Assembly (NCBI GenBank): GCA_021793235.1
Contig: JAJYTD010000009.1
Coordinates: 57,713 to 121,712 of the forward strand
DNA length: 64,000 nucleotides
Source: Actinomycetes bacterium
GTDB taxonomy: Bacteria; Actinomycetota; Actinomycetes; Streptosporangiales; Streptosporangiaceae
Direction: 5' to 3'
Position 1 is the stretch's first letter. The number at the start of each line of letters is the position of its first letter. Positions 1 through 10,423 of this stretch are shown one piece after another. The notes beneath the pieces were generated by a model that saw nothing but the letters and a program-made list of their open reading frames with translations, was not told the DNA's origin and searched no databases. The position numbers were made by a program, and so were the translations under genes.

Positions 1-1
1 C

Positions 2-667
2 ATCGAGGTGGAGCCGCTGGAGTTCGGCGATTCCGACCAGGTCACGGTCGGAGACGAGGTCATCGCGATCGGCGCCCCGCTGGGGCTGGCCGGAACCGTC
101 ACCACCGGCATCATCAGCGCGGTCGAACGGCCGGTCCGCCTGGGGGAGAGGGGCGAGGAGGCGGCGATCGAGGCGCTGCAGACCGACGCGGCCATCAACC
201 CCGGAAACTCGGGCGGGCCGCTGGTCGACGCCCAGGGGCGGGTGATCGGGGTGAATTCCGCGATCGCCACCATGGGCGGCCCGGACGGCGGGCAGAGCGG
301 CAGCATCGGCCTGGGCTTTGCGATCCCGTCATCGGATGCGGAGAGCGTTGTGCACGACATCCTCGGCGGCGACCCGTCCGCGAAGGCCGACATAGGCGCC
401 GACCTGGACACGGCGTTCGATCAGGGGGCGAGGATCCAGTCGGATGAGAAGGCCGGCGGTGAGGCGGTGGAGCCGGACGGCCCCGCGGACAAGGCCGGCC
501 TGCAGCCGGGCGATGTGATCGTGGAGTTCGACGGCACGGAGGTGTCGGACTCCCAGGAGCTGCTCTCGCTCGTCAGTGAGAAGAAGCCGGACGACGAGGT
601 GGAGATCACCTACGAGCGCGACGGGAAGCCCAGGTCGACCAGTCTCACGTTGGGGTCCTCGGACTGA
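2..667 (+). CDS. HtrA/DegP-type trypsin-like serine protease with PDZ domain (5' truncated)
   Basis: The reading frame enters from the left edge, so the N-terminus (probably a membrane anchor and the catalytic His and Asp) is outside the window. What remains is the second half of a trypsin-like fold with the Ser motif GNSGGP (Ser about 68 residues after the GTG at position 8), followed by a PDZ domain (roughly the last 90 residues, DGPADKAGLQPGDVIVEFDG). HtrA proteases degrade or refold damaged envelope proteins. In mycobacteria htrA sits in the sigE-rseA-htrA-tatB group near mrp; no tatB follows here and the gene faces mrp across a shared terminator. Family call is firm; the exact paralogue is not. 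Confidence 0.9.
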   Translation: MEVEPLEFGDSDQVTVGDEVIAIGAPLGLAGTVTTGIISAVERPVRLGERGEEAAIEALQTDAAINPGNSGGPLVDAQGRVIGVNSAIATMGGPDGGQSGSIGLGFAIPSSDAESVVHDILGGDPSAKADIGADLDTAFDQGARIQSDEKAGGEAVEPDGPADKAGLQPGDVIVEFDGTEVSDSQELLSLVSEKKPDDEVEITYERDGKPRSTSLTLGSSD

Positions 668-736
668 CCGCGCCGGGTGCGGTCACGAGCCGTCCGCGCC
701 GATCTCCTCGTTCCACAGCGACGGGCCGCCAACGGC

Positions 737-763
737 GGAAGGGCCGCTCCCGGCGGCCCTTCC
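737..763. terminator. Bidirectional hairpin between htrA-like gene and mrp
   Basis: Perfect 11-bp stem (737-747 with 753-763) and 5-nt loop, lying between two convergent genes; no U-tract. Likely ends both transcripts. Confidence 0.65.
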
Positions 764-790
764 GAACGGCCTGTGCGGCGGTGACCCGGG

Positions 791-1930
791 TCACCGGCCG
801 GCCGGGCTGATGCCGAGCTGCATGCCCGACAGTCCGCGCGGCTTGCCGACCAGGTCTCCGGCGATTTTGCGAAGCACCTGGCCGGCCTCGGTGTCGGGGT
901 CGCTCAGCACCAGGGGCTTGCCTTCGTCGCTCCCTTCGCGCAGCCGCATGTCCAAGGGGACCTGGCCAAGCAGCGGCACCTGCGCGCCGAGCGACCGGCT
1001 CAGACCGTCGGCGACGCTCTGGCCGCCGCCCTCACCGAAGAGGTAGGTGCGCTCCTCGGTTCCCGGGGCGATGAAGTAGGACATGTTCTCGATGACGCCG
1101 GCCACCCGCTGGTGGGTCTGCGCGGAGATCGCGCCCGCGCGTTCGGCGACTTCGGCCGCTGCCTGCTGCGGCGTGGTGACGACCAGGATCTCGGCGCCGG
1201 GCAGCATCTGGGCGACGGAGATCGCGATGTCCCCGGTCCCCGGGGGGAGATCCATCAGCAGGACGTCGAGGTCGCCCCAGAAGACGTCCGAGAGGAACTG
1301 CTGCAGCGCCCGGTGCAGCATCGGGCCGCGCCACACGACCGGCTGGTTTCCCTGGGTGAACATGCCGACGGAGATGACCTTGATGCCGTGTGCCGAAGGC
1401 GGCATGATCATGTCTTCGACCTTGGTCGGCCGCTCGGAGGCACCGATCATGCGCGGCACGGAGTGGCCGTAGATGTCGGCGTCGACGACACCGACCTTGT
1501 GGCCCTGCTCGGCCATTGCCGCGGCGAGGTTCACCGTCACCGAAGACTTGCCGACACCGCCCTTTCCGGAGGCGACGGCAAAGACCTTGGTGAGCGAGTT
1601 CGGCTTGGCGAAGGGGATCTCCTTCTCCGCCTGCCCGCCGCGCAGCTTGGTCTGCAGTGCCTTGCGCTGTTCGTCGCTCATGACGTCGAGTTCGACGCTG
1701 ACGCGCGTGACGCCGGAGACTTTGGCGACGGCCTCGGTGACGTCCTTCTCGATGCGGCCTTTCATCGGGCACCCGGCCACCGTGAGGTAGATGCCGACCC
1801 GCACGAGTCCGTCGTCGGCGATCTCAACGCTCTTGACCATGTCGAGGTCGGTGATGGGGCGGTGGATCTCGGGATCCTGGACAGTGGCCAGGGCTGCGTT
1901 GACCTGTTCGGTGGTGGGAGTGGAGGACAT
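791..1930 (-). CDS. mrp: Mrp/ApbC-family P-loop ATPase, iron-sulfur carrier
   Basis: 379 residues, ATG start. An N-terminal MIP18/DUF59 domain (about 5-85) precedes a ParA/MinD-like ATPase with the deviant Walker A GKGGVGKS (122-129) and Walker B region LLMDLPPGTGD (224-234). The family binds and transfers Fe-S clusters to apoproteins in the cytosol. The CxxC pair that bridges the cluster in enterobacterial ApbC is absent: the segment after VIENMS (279-284) reads SYFIAPGTEERTYLFG. As I recall, other actinobacterial Mrp proteins also lack it, so the DUF59 cysteine (C54) or another partner may hold the cluster. Convergent with the protease gene. Confidence 0.93.
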   Translation of the reverse strand: MSSTPTTEQVNAALATVQDPEIHRPITDLDMVKSVEIADDGLVRVGIYLTVAGCPMKGRIEKDVTEAVAKVSGVTRVSVELDVMSDEQRKALQTKLRGGQAEKEIPFAKPNSLTKVFAVASGKGGVGKSSVTVNLAAAMAEQGHKVGVVDADIYGHSVPRMIGASERPTKVEDMIMPPSAHGIKVISVGMFTQGNQPVVWRGPMLHRALQQFLSDVFWGDLDVLLMDLPPGTGDIAISVAQMLPGAEILVVTTPQQAAAEVAERAGAISAQTHQRVAGVIENMSYFIAPGTEERTYLFGEGGGQSVADGLSRSLGAQVPLLGQVPLDMRLREGSDEGKPLVLSDPDTEAGQVLRKIAGDLVGKPRGLSGMQLGISPAGR

Positions 1931-2039
1931 ACATCCATGCTAGTGAAGCCATCAAGGGTTGGGCACACGTGCACGAGCCCGGCCGGTGTGGTCTTTTGCG
2001 CAGGTCAACAAGGAATTTCTGGGTCCCGTTCAAAGAAGC

Positions 2040-2065
2040 CGTCACATATCGCACCTTCTCGCGTG
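2040..2065 (+). promoter_or_regulatory. Possible ECF41-type autoregulatory promoter
   Basis: CGTCACA (2040-2046), a 15-nt spacer and CGTG (2062-2065) resemble the ECF41 consensus TGTCACA-N16-CGTC, about 100 bp before the sigma gene. One mismatch in each box and a short spacer keep confidence low. Confidence 0.3.
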
Positions 2066-2161
2066 TCCTTGCTGGAGAAGGGCTGTTGCGGACGAGGGCG
2101 CCCCGGCAGGCCGGGTGCGCGGCGGCGGTGACCCCAGGCGGCGATGAGCGGAGGAAGGCAC

Positions 2162-3082
2162 ATGAGCGGGGCCGATACGGTCGGGGCACGGCGCGAGAGC
2201 GACGACGAGCTCTTCGAGCGCTACCGACGGCTGCTGTTCGCCGTCTCCTACGACATGCTCGGCAGCGTCGCCGACGCGGAGGACTGCGTCCAGGAGGCCT
2301 GGATCCGGTGGGCCAGGGATGACCGGGCCGATATCGCCGATCCCAAAAGTTATCTGGTACGGGTAGTGACTAATGTCACACTTAATCGCCTGCGTGCGGT
2401 GCGGACTCAGCGGGAGTCCTACATCGGGCCGTGGCTGCCCGAACCCCTGGCGACCACCCCCGACGTAGCCGAGGAGGTGGAGCAGCACGACACGGTGTCG
2501 TTCGCGCTGCTGGTCGTGCTGGAGACGCTCACCCCGGTCGAGCGTGCCGTCTTCGTTCTGCGCGACGTCTTCGGATTGCCGCACGCCGAGATCGCCGATG
2601 CGGTCGGCAGGTCGGAGGCCGCGGTGCGGCAATCCGCCCACCGTGCGCGGGAGCACGTGCGGGCCGGGCGGCCGCGTTTCACCGCTGACCGAGACGCACG
2701 CCATCGGCTGACCGAGGGATTCCTCGCCGCTTGCCTGAACGGGGATGTGGACCGGCTCAAGGAGATGCTCGCCGATGACGTGATCGTGCTCACCGACGGC
2801 GGCGGCAGGGCGAAAGCGGCGCGCAACCCGCTCTACGGTGCCGCCAAGAGCGCCCGCTTCTTCGCAGCTGTCGGCCGCGGTTACGCCGACGCCCGGCTGG
2901 AATGGGTCGACATCAACGGCGCACCCGGGTTCGCCCTCGTGGACGCTGACGGCAGCACGAGAACGGCAGGGCTGCTGGAGACCGACGGAGACCGCATCAC
3001 CCGCGTATTCACCATGCACAATCCCGACAAGCTGTACCGACTGGGCGCCTCCGGCCGACCGGCCACGGGCACTCGGGGATAA
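2162..3082 (+). CDS. ECF41-group RNA polymerase sigma factor (SigJ-like) with SnoaL-like C-terminal domain
   Basis: 306 residues from the ATG at 2162, chosen over the ATG at 2144 because GGAGG (2150-2154) is 7 nt upstream. Sigma region 2 (DMLGSVADAEDCVQEAW) and region 4 (LPHAEIADAVGRSEAAVRQ) are followed by a fused NTF2/SnoaL-like domain of about 110 residues. All three ECF41 hallmarks are visible: WLPEPL in the linker, DGGGR, and NPDKL near the C-terminus. In this group the C-terminal domain replaces a separate anti-sigma factor. The usual COE partner (carboxymuconolactone decarboxylase, oxidoreductase or epimerase) is not next door; a CPBP protease follows after 84 bp. Confidence 0.92.
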   Translation: MSGADTVGARRESDDELFERYRRLLFAVSYDMLGSVADAEDCVQEAWIRWARDDRADIADPKSYLVRVVTNVTLNRLRAVRTQRESYIGPWLPEPLATTPDVAEEVEQHDTVSFALLVVLETLTPVERAVFVLRDVFGLPHAEIADAVGRSEAAVRQSAHRAREHVRAGRPRFTADRDARHRLTEGFLAACLNGDVDRLKEMLADDVIVLTDGGGRAKAARNPLYGAAKSARFFAAVGRGYADARLEWVDINGAPGFALVDADGSTRTAGLLETDGDRITRVFTMHNPDKLYRLGASGRPATGTRG

Positions 3083-3166
3083 CTCCAGGTCACGTTCTCG
3101 TGATCGATCGGTATCAGGGGTTTCTTACGCGACCAATACACACCGCCCTAGTAACCTCGGCAAACG

Positions 3167-4429
3167 ATGAGAAATACGCCGCCACCCGGGTCGTCCTGGC
3201 CGCCCGAGCCGCACCGGCCAAACGGCCCGGACACGTTCCCGCACCAGCACGAGCAGGTGTGGGCGTGGCCGCCGGGAACAGAATCGGGCGCGGGTCCGGC
3301 CCCCCAAGCGTGGGCGTGGCCGCCTCCGGCGCAACCGCGCCAGGCCGGGAGCGGATTGGCCCGGCCCGCCGCCGGCACCCCCTACCACCGGATGGCGCGC
3401 ACCCGAAAATACCGCTGGTGGACCCCGGTGCTGGCCGTGGTCAGCGCGGTGGTGCTGATCGTGGTGGTACAGGTGGTCATGGGTATGGCGGCCCTGATCA
3501 TCGCCGTGCTCAACGGGGTCACCAGTACGGCCGACTCCTTCTTCGGAGCAGTGCTCCCCGACCTCGTCTTCCAACTGCTCGTGGTCGCCACGATGGCGCC
3601 GATCGTGTTCTTCACCGCATGGCTCGTTCAGCGGCGGCCCCTGGGAACGCTGTTCTCCGTCGAAGGGCGGCTGCGGTGGCGCTGGCTGCTCGTCTGCAGC
3701 CTGGCCGCGATCCCGCCCCTGCTGATCTCCTTCACGGTCATGTTCGGCCTGCTGCAGATCTCCGCCCCCGGGTCCCCGTTCCTCGGGGCCTTCAACGGGG
3801 CGGACGACTTCGTCCTCGCGATCCTGGTGATCGTGGCCCTTGTCCCCTTCCAGGCCGCCGCGGAGGAGTTCGCGCTGCGCGGCTTTTTGATGCAGGCCGT
3901 GGGATCTTATGGCGCGGACCGCGCGGAGCGCCGCGGCGGTACACCCGTGTCCCGCTTCCTGCGTACCCCGGTCCTGGCCATCATCGTCAGCGGCACCGTG
4001 TTCACCCTCCTCCACGACTACTTCGGCTGGGGGCTGCTCGACGTCGCGGTCTTCGGGATCGCTATGGCCTGGCTCACCTGGTACACCGGCGGGCTGGAGG
4101 CCGCGGTCGGCCTGCACGTCCTGCACAATCTCGTGGCCTTCTCCATCACCGCCTACGAGGGCACCCTGGAGGACGCGGCCACGGGCGGGGGTTCCTGGCA
4201 GGGCGTGGTCGGCACCATGGTCGAGGTGGCCCTGTACTGCCTGGTCGTCGTGTGGCTGGCGAGACGCATGGGGATCCACCGGACCGTCCCTGGCGACCGG
4301 GCCGATCCGGGGGCCTGGCCTGATGCGTCCGCCCCGGGCACACCTCCGATGTGGGGGCCGCAACACCACTGGGGGCCCGAGGCCTCCCGGTACTGGGGCC
4401 CCCGCCCTCCGGGAAGCGGCGCAACGTAG
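3167..4429 (+). CDS. CPBP-family intramembrane glutamic/metalloprotease
   Basis: 420 residues. A Pro/Trp-rich cytosolic N-tail of about 75 residues precedes some eight hydrophobic segments. CPBP (Abi/Rce1-like) motifs are intact: EEFALR (about 231), FTLLHD (about 279) and HVLHN (about 318), the residues that form the active site in Rce1-type proteases. Proline-rich tails recur at the C-terminus. Substrate unknown; relatives include CAAX proteases and bacteriocin self-immunity proteins. No ribosome-binding site is obvious before the ATG. Confidence 0.9.
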   Translation: MRNTPPPGSSWPPEPHRPNGPDTFPHQHEQVWAWPPGTESGAGPAPQAWAWPPPAQPRQAGSGLARPAAGTPYHRMARTRKYRWWTPVLAVVSAVVLIVVVQVVMGMAALIIAVLNGVTSTADSFFGAVLPDLVFQLLVVATMAPIVFFTAWLVQRRPLGTLFSVEGRLRWRWLLVCSLAAIPPLLISFTVMFGLLQISAPGSPFLGAFNGADDFVLAILVIVALVPFQAAAEEFALRGFLMQAVGSYGADRAERRGGTPVSRFLRTPVLAIIVSGTVFTLLHDYFGWGLLDVAVFGIAMAWLTWYTGGLEAAVGLHVLHNLVAFSITAYEGTLEDAATGGGSWQGVVGTMVEVALYCLVVVWLARRMGIHRTVPGDRADPGAWPDASAPGTPPMWGPQHHWGPEASRYWGPRPPGSGAT

Positions 4430-4553
4430 TCGTCCTGGCCGCGAACTCGGGCCGCCTCCGGCCGCCGGGGAGGTGCGCAACCGCACGTGCTCCTTCAAGA
4501 GCATTGGCCACGGGAGTTTCCATACAGGTCACGCGGGTACTTTCCGGACAGTT

Positions 4554-5210
4554 ATGAAGTCCGATCCGTCGTGCCCCCGTTGCGGGCGCGCCGTCCACCC
4601 ACCGGGGCTGTGGTCGAGCGCCTGGCAGTGCGACGCGCACGGACCGGTCGCCCCCCTACGCCCCGTGCGGGCACCCGGCCCGGCAGCATTGGAACTGCTG
4701 ACCGGCATCGCCCGGGTACCCGTGTGGCTTCCCTGGCCGCTCCCCGCGGGGTGGATCGTCACCGGGTTCGCCGATGCCGGTGACGAGCGCAGCGGAGCGG
4801 TCGCCACAGTGGTGGCCCTGTCCGGCCCGGCCCCGCTGGGAGGTGCCGGAGAGATGGCGGTCGTCGCCGAAGACCCTGGTATCGGCCTGGGGGCGCGCCT
4901 TGCCGGAATCAGCGGCCCGGACCCGGGCGAGGGCTTCGACACGGGCCCCGCCCACGCCAGAGTCCGCCACGACGGCCATGAGACCGCCTTGTGGAGCCTC
5001 GACACGGGCACCGAGCGCGCGGCCTATGCGGGTGAGGCACTGGCGAGCTGGCTGTGGCTGGTTTTCAGCACTGCTGACGCCGGCGTTCTCATGTGCGAAC
5101 TCAGGGAGCTGCGCGATCTGCGCGACCGCCATGGCGGCGGTGCGGCCCTCGACCCCCCGTTCGGTGCACCCTCACCTTTCCTTGCGGCGCTGCAGCCGCG
5201 GACCGGGTGA
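4554..5210 (+). CDS. Conserved actinobacterial protein with N-terminal zinc ribbon (DUF6758-like)
   Basis: 218 residues from the ATG at 4554; the same frame is open far upstream but overlaps the CPBP gene and carries no domain there. Begins with a CPRCG...WQCDAHG cluster (CxxC, then C and H), a likely zinc-ribbon knuckle, then a conserved body with VPVWLPWPLPAGW and PGEGFD-type segments that I recognise from Streptomyces proteins encoded just before a PHP phosphoesterase, as here. Function unknown; probably soluble. The spacing of 47 bp to the PHP gene suggests cotranscription. Confidence 0.82.
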   Translation: MKSDPSCPRCGRAVHPPGLWSSAWQCDAHGPVAPLRPVRAPGPAALELLTGIARVPVWLPWPLPAGWIVTGFADAGDERSGAVATVVALSGPAPLGGAGEMAVVAEDPGIGLGARLAGISGPDPGEGFDTGPAHARVRHDGHETALWSLDTGTERAAYAGEALASWLWLVFSTADAGVLMCELRELRDLRDRHGGGAALDPPFGAPSPFLAALQPRTG

Positions 5211-5257
5211 ACGCCGGGTCCGCGCGGGACGCGGCGCGCTTCTGAAATCATCGGGTA

Positions 5258-6145
5258 ATGCGTATCGACCTGCACTCCCACAGCTCCGTATCCGACGGTA
5301 CCGAGGCCCCCGGGGAGGTCATCGGCCGTGCGGTCGAGGCGAACGTGGACATCCTCGCCCTGACCGACCATGACACCGTGGGCGGCCTCGCCGAGGCCGC
5401 GGCCCGTGTTCCTCGCGGGTTCACCCTGATTCCGGGCATGGAGCTCTCATGCGCCCATGAAGGGTCCAGCGTGCACGTGCTGGCCTACCTTTTCGATGCA
5501 CAGCACCCCGGGCTCGCCGCGGAGCTGCGGCGGATCCGCGAGGACCGCCTCGTTCGCGCTGAGAGCATGGTGCACCGGCTGCAGGACGCCGGTGTCGATG
5601 TGACCTGGGAACAGGTACGGGCGATCGCCGATGCCGACGGGGCGGGTCCTCCCGGGGGAGGGCCGGAGGACAACGTCATCGGTCGGCCGCACATCGCGCG
5701 GGCGATCGTCGAGGCCGGGGCCGCGGCCGACATCCAGGAGGCGTTCGACGTGTGGATCGGTTCCGGTGGTCCGGCATACGTGGCGCGCTACGCGCTGGAC
5801 CCTGTCCGCGCGGTCGCTCTGGTCCGGTCGGCGGGGGGCGTGTGCGTCCTCGCCCATCCGGCGCGCGCGGAGGGGACCCTGACCGGTGCGGTACCCGACA
5901 CGCTGGTCGACCGGATGGTCCGGGCCGGACTGGGCGGTATCGAGGCGGATCACCCCTCGCACGACGAGAGTGAGGCCGCGTACTGGCGCGCTCGCGCTGA
6001 GGAGCTCGGGGTGGTCGTCACCGGCTCCAGTGACGACCACGGCGAACTGACCGGCCACCGGCTCGGCTGCCGCACAACGGATCCGGAGGCATTCGACCGG
6101 CTGATCGAACCGGCCACGGGGGCGGAGCCGATCAGGTCCGACTGA
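5258..6145 (+). CDS. PHP-domain phosphoesterase (RNase AM / TrpH-like)
   Basis: 295 residues. The PHP metal-binding motifs are all present: DLHSHS with H6 and H8, D13, TDHD (36-39), E62 in GMELS, H73, a late HP motif (LAHPAR) and the C-terminal SSDDHG. This is the COG0613 type; the E. coli relative RNase AM (formerly TrpH/YciV) removes 5' nucleotides from RNA and hydrolyses 3',5'-nucleoside bisphosphates, so RNA trimming or pAp clearance is the likely role. An insertion around residues 125-140 (GAGPPGGGPED) is Gly/Pro rich and probably a loop. Confidence 0.9.
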   Translation: MRIDLHSHSSVSDGTEAPGEVIGRAVEANVDILALTDHDTVGGLAEAAARVPRGFTLIPGMELSCAHEGSSVHVLAYLFDAQHPGLAAELRRIREDRLVRAESMVHRLQDAGVDVTWEQVRAIADADGAGPPGGGPEDNVIGRPHIARAIVEAGAAADIQEAFDVWIGSGGPAYVARYALDPVRAVALVRSAGGVCVLAHPARAEGTLTGAVPDTLVDRMVRAGLGGIEADHPSHDESEAAYWRARAEELGVVVTGSSDDHGELTGHRLGCRTTDPEAFDRLIEPATGAEPIRSD

Positions 6146-6327
6146 TTTCCGCGCGGATCGGTTGCGCACGGGGTGCCGTGTACGCAACGGTCCGCGGCTT
6201 ATCGGCGTCTTAGGAGCGGGATGGAATCCTCGCGAGCCACGCTGGCGGGTACCCACCCACACCGCGGGACCGGAACAATGGTTCTGCACATATCGAGAGT
6301 TCGGACGCGAATCGAAGGGTCGGCACC

Positions 6328-7455
6328 GTGTTCTGGAAGCGGAAGGGCAAGAAGAAGGACGGCGACGAGGCCGGCGGTTCGAGCGTGGCGTCCTCAACGG
6401 TGACGACAGAGGACAGCACCGAGGACGCAGAGGAGCCGGAGGCCGGCGCCGCCGCGGAGGATGCGGACGGCACCGCGGCTGGGGACGCGCAGGCGGAGAC
6501 CACCGCGGCAAAGGACAGGACGGCCTCTTCCGGCGAGAAGGAGGCCGATGATGCGGAGGCTGAGGAGACCTCCGCCGCAGTGGAGGGCGACGCATCCGCC
6601 GACGGGAACGGCGGGGAAGAGACCGGTGCGGCCGAGGCGGCCGCAGCAGTGGACGCCGACGCCGCCGACGCCGCCGACGACACTGAAGATTCGGCGGGCG
6701 TCCACGACGGCGCCGAGGACGCGGACGCGGAGGAAGCCGAGGACACGAAGACCGGAAACGCCGCCGACGCCGATGCTCTGTCGGATGAGGCCGAACCCGA
6801 GGTTCCCGGCGTCACAGAGCCCGACGAGGACGGCGTGCAGCGGGTCCGCACCGCAGGCGCGCTGCAGTTCGACGGCGAGGAGTTCGACGTCGTCAGCAAT
6901 ACCTGGATCGTCGACGCCGATGACGAAGGCGTCATCGTGATCGACCCGGCGCACGACTCCGAAGCCATCCTGGAGGCGGTCGGGGACCGTGAGATCTACC
7001 TCGTGGCGTGCACCAACGGCTACAACACCCATATCAGCGCCGCCGTCGAGGTCGCCGAACGCGATGAGGCCTCCATCGCGCTGCACCGTCGGGAACTACG
7101 CGCCTGGCGCAAGGTGCACGGCGCCGAGCACCGGCCCGACCTGGAGATCGAGGGCGGAGGCACGCTCAAGGTCGGCGACCTGGAGATCGACATTCTGCCC
7201 ATCCCCGGGACCGCGACGGGGAGCGTGGCCTACTACATCGCCGAGCGCGGTGTGGTCTTCAGCGGGGACTCCCTGCGTGCGGGCGAACTCGGCACCGTAG
7301 GCGGCATCTACCTCGACTACACCCGGCAGGTGCACTCCATCGGCGAAGTGGTGCTGTCCCTTCCGCCCGACACCCGCATCCTGCCCGACAGCGGCCCCGA
7401 GACAACGGTCGAGGAAGAGTCGCAGAACTTCGACTCCTGGGTCTCCACGAACTGA
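6328..7455 (+). CDS. Acidic-tailed protein with a degenerate metallo-beta-lactamase fold
   Basis: 375 residues, GTG start. Residues 1-11 are basic (KRKGKKK), 12-170 are a low-complexity Ala/Asp/Glu stretch, and 180-372 follow the MBL fold. The metal ligands have decayed: the HxHxDH motif is TNGYNTH (229-235), the PGHTPGS-type loop is PGTATGS (293-299), and the GHGP-type loop near the end is DSGP (354-357). Only H235 and D314 (GDS) remain. It is therefore probably not a hydrolase; a binding or structural role is inferred. The reading frame is intact and typical in GC3, so this is not a pseudogene by base composition. Confidence 0.8.
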   Translation: MFWKRKGKKKDGDEAGGSSVASSTVTTEDSTEDAEEPEAGAAAEDADGTAAGDAQAETTAAKDRTASSGEKEADDAEAEETSAAVEGDASADGNGGEETGAAEAAAAVDADAADAADDTEDSAGVHDGAEDADAEEAEDTKTGNAADADALSDEAEPEVPGVTEPDEDGVQRVRTAGALQFDGEEFDVVSNTWIVDADDEGVIVIDPAHDSEAILEAVGDREIYLVACTNGYNTHISAAVEVAERDEASIALHRRELRAWRKVHGAEHRPDLEIEGGGTLKVGDLEIDILPIPGTATGSVAYYIAERGVVFSGDSLRAGELGTVGGIYLDYTRQVHSIGEVVLSLPPDTRILPDSGPETTVEEESQNFDSWVSTN

Positions 7456-7536
7456 ACGGCGCCATATGCGATCGGCTGCCGCCGGCCCTTCGGCGGCAGC
7501 CCTGTCGCAGACAGCGCAGGACTTTCGGTGCGGGTA

Positions 7537-8421
7537 TCAGCCGACCCGGGTCGGCGCCTCGGCCTTGTTCCAAAAAGAGGTCAGTGCGTCGGCGGTCGTT
7601 TCGGGTGCCTCGACATTGGGCGAATGAGCGGCGCCGGGGACCACCACGCAGCGGGCGCGGAGGCGCTCGGCCATGGCCGCTTGGACATCTGGGGGCCACG
7701 CATCGTCGCCTTCGCCGTACAGCACCAGCATGGGCAGGTCCACCTCGGCCAGTTCCCGGGTGCGGTCGGGGGCGGCGAGGAGCTCCTCGGCCATGCGGAC
7801 CAGTCCGCCGGGATCGTTGGAGAGCATGCGCGTCCGCAGGAACGTATAGATCTCCTCGGCCACGTCGCTCGCCCGTGCCGGGCCGTCGAGGTGCCGCATC
7901 CAGATCTCACGCAGCAGTTCAGGGGTGGGGGTCGGCCCGAGCGCGGCCACCAATTGCCGGGCGCTGGCGGCGCGGGCACCGCCGATCGCGGCCGGTCCTG
8001 AACTCATCAGGGTGTAGGAGAGCAGCGGGGCCGCACCGGCAAGCACGGTCTCGCGGGTCACCAGTCCACCGAAAGAGTGCCCCAGCAGGTGGAAGGGGCC
8101 ATTGCCGAGCGTGGTGATCAGCTCGTTGATGATGCGGCCCAGTCCTGCACGGGTGTAGGCCGCGGAGTCCTCAGGCGGAGGCGACTGGTATTGGCCCGGC
8201 ATGTCGATCGCGACGACCGAACGGCCGGCCTGGGCGAGCGTCTGCAGCAGTGCGATGAAGTCTTCTTTGCTGCCCGTGTATCCCGGTACCAGGAGGGCTG
8301 GATGCCGCTCGCAGCCGCCGACGGTCGGTCGGGCCTGCAGGGCCGCTATCGTGCCGAGCGGCGTTGGGACGTCCATCCGCTGCACACCGGGCGGAAGATC
8401 CAGAAACCGAGGTGTACTCAC
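7537..8421 (-). CDS. Alpha/beta hydrolase
   Basis: 294 residues, GTG start. Oxyanion-hole LLVPGYTGS (43-51), nucleophile elbow GHSFGG with Ser116, and a late GAAHSPNVEAPE segment holding the catalytic His. Cap region between residues 130 and 220. Substrate cannot be read from sequence; relatives are esterases and lipases of the cytosol. It lies downstream of, and on the same strand as, the DEAD-box helicase, a pairing I remember from Streptomyces, but 500 bp and a hairpin separate them. Confidence 0.88.
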   Translation of the reverse strand: MSTPRFLDLPPGVQRMDVPTPLGTIAALQARPTVGGCERHPALLVPGYTGSKEDFIALLQTLAQAGRSVVAIDMPGQYQSPPPEDSAAYTRAGLGRIINELITTLGNGPFHLLGHSFGGLVTRETVLAGAAPLLSYTLMSSGPAAIGGARAASARQLVAALGPTPTPELLREIWMRHLDGPARASDVAEEIYTFLRTRMLSNDPGGLVRMAEELLAAPDRTRELAEVDLPMLVLYGEGDDAWPPDVQAAMAERLRARCVVVPGAAHSPNVEAPETTADALTSFWNKAEAPTRVG

Positions 8422-8917
8422 GACGGTTCACTATATTCCCCGCCAGTAGGTTCCGGGAGGAACACCGCCCCGGCCTTGTTCTCGGCTGCTGTGCCGGGGC
8501 CGCGGTAGGTGCGGCGGGCCAGGCGGGTATTCCGCCGCGGGCGCCGTTTTCCCGGGCGGGCGCACGGCCCCGCGCGGCCCTTTGACCGTCCGAACGGATG
8601 CGCGAGCGCTGCTGGGCGGCGGCGGCCCGCTACGACACGCCCGCCTCCCGCTACCGGCCTCGCCGTCCGGGCCGTGGCCGGCGACGAACGGCCCTGGCCT
8701 TTCCCAACAGGACTAGGGAGTGTTTGACGAAGGCTTTCGGACCAGCGAGCGGCCGTCCAGGCAATCTCTCGCAAGACGATTCGCGTAGAACATCCTGGTT
8801 GGCTGGGCAAGCGACATCGGCGCAGCGAGAGGCCCCTACTGCGCGCGCTTCGCGATTATCGCGCAGCGGGGGCCCTGCCTGGTGGCCGCGAGCCCGAAAT
8901 GGTTCGGCAAACACGAC
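8422..8917. other. Non-coding gap between DEAD-box helicase and hydrolase genes
   Basis: About 500 bp in which no open frame has a recognisable protein or a convincing start. The only structure seen is the hairpin at 8831-8874. The stretch 8711-8830 is less GC-rich than its surroundings and unexplained. Confidence 0.5.
8831..8874 (-). terminator. Probable terminator of the DEAD-box helicase gene
   Basis: Inverted repeat: ggcccc (8831-8836) with ggggcc (8869-8874) and ctgcgcg (8839-8845) with cgcgcag (8860-8866), a 2x2 internal mismatch and a 14-nt loop, 44 nt past the helicase stop codon. Confidence 0.5.

Positions 8918-10423
<1,506 letters not shown>

Noticed and set aside
2144..2161. Upstream ATG for the ECF41 sigma factor
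   Set aside because: It lies in front of the GGAGG that serves the ATG at 2162.
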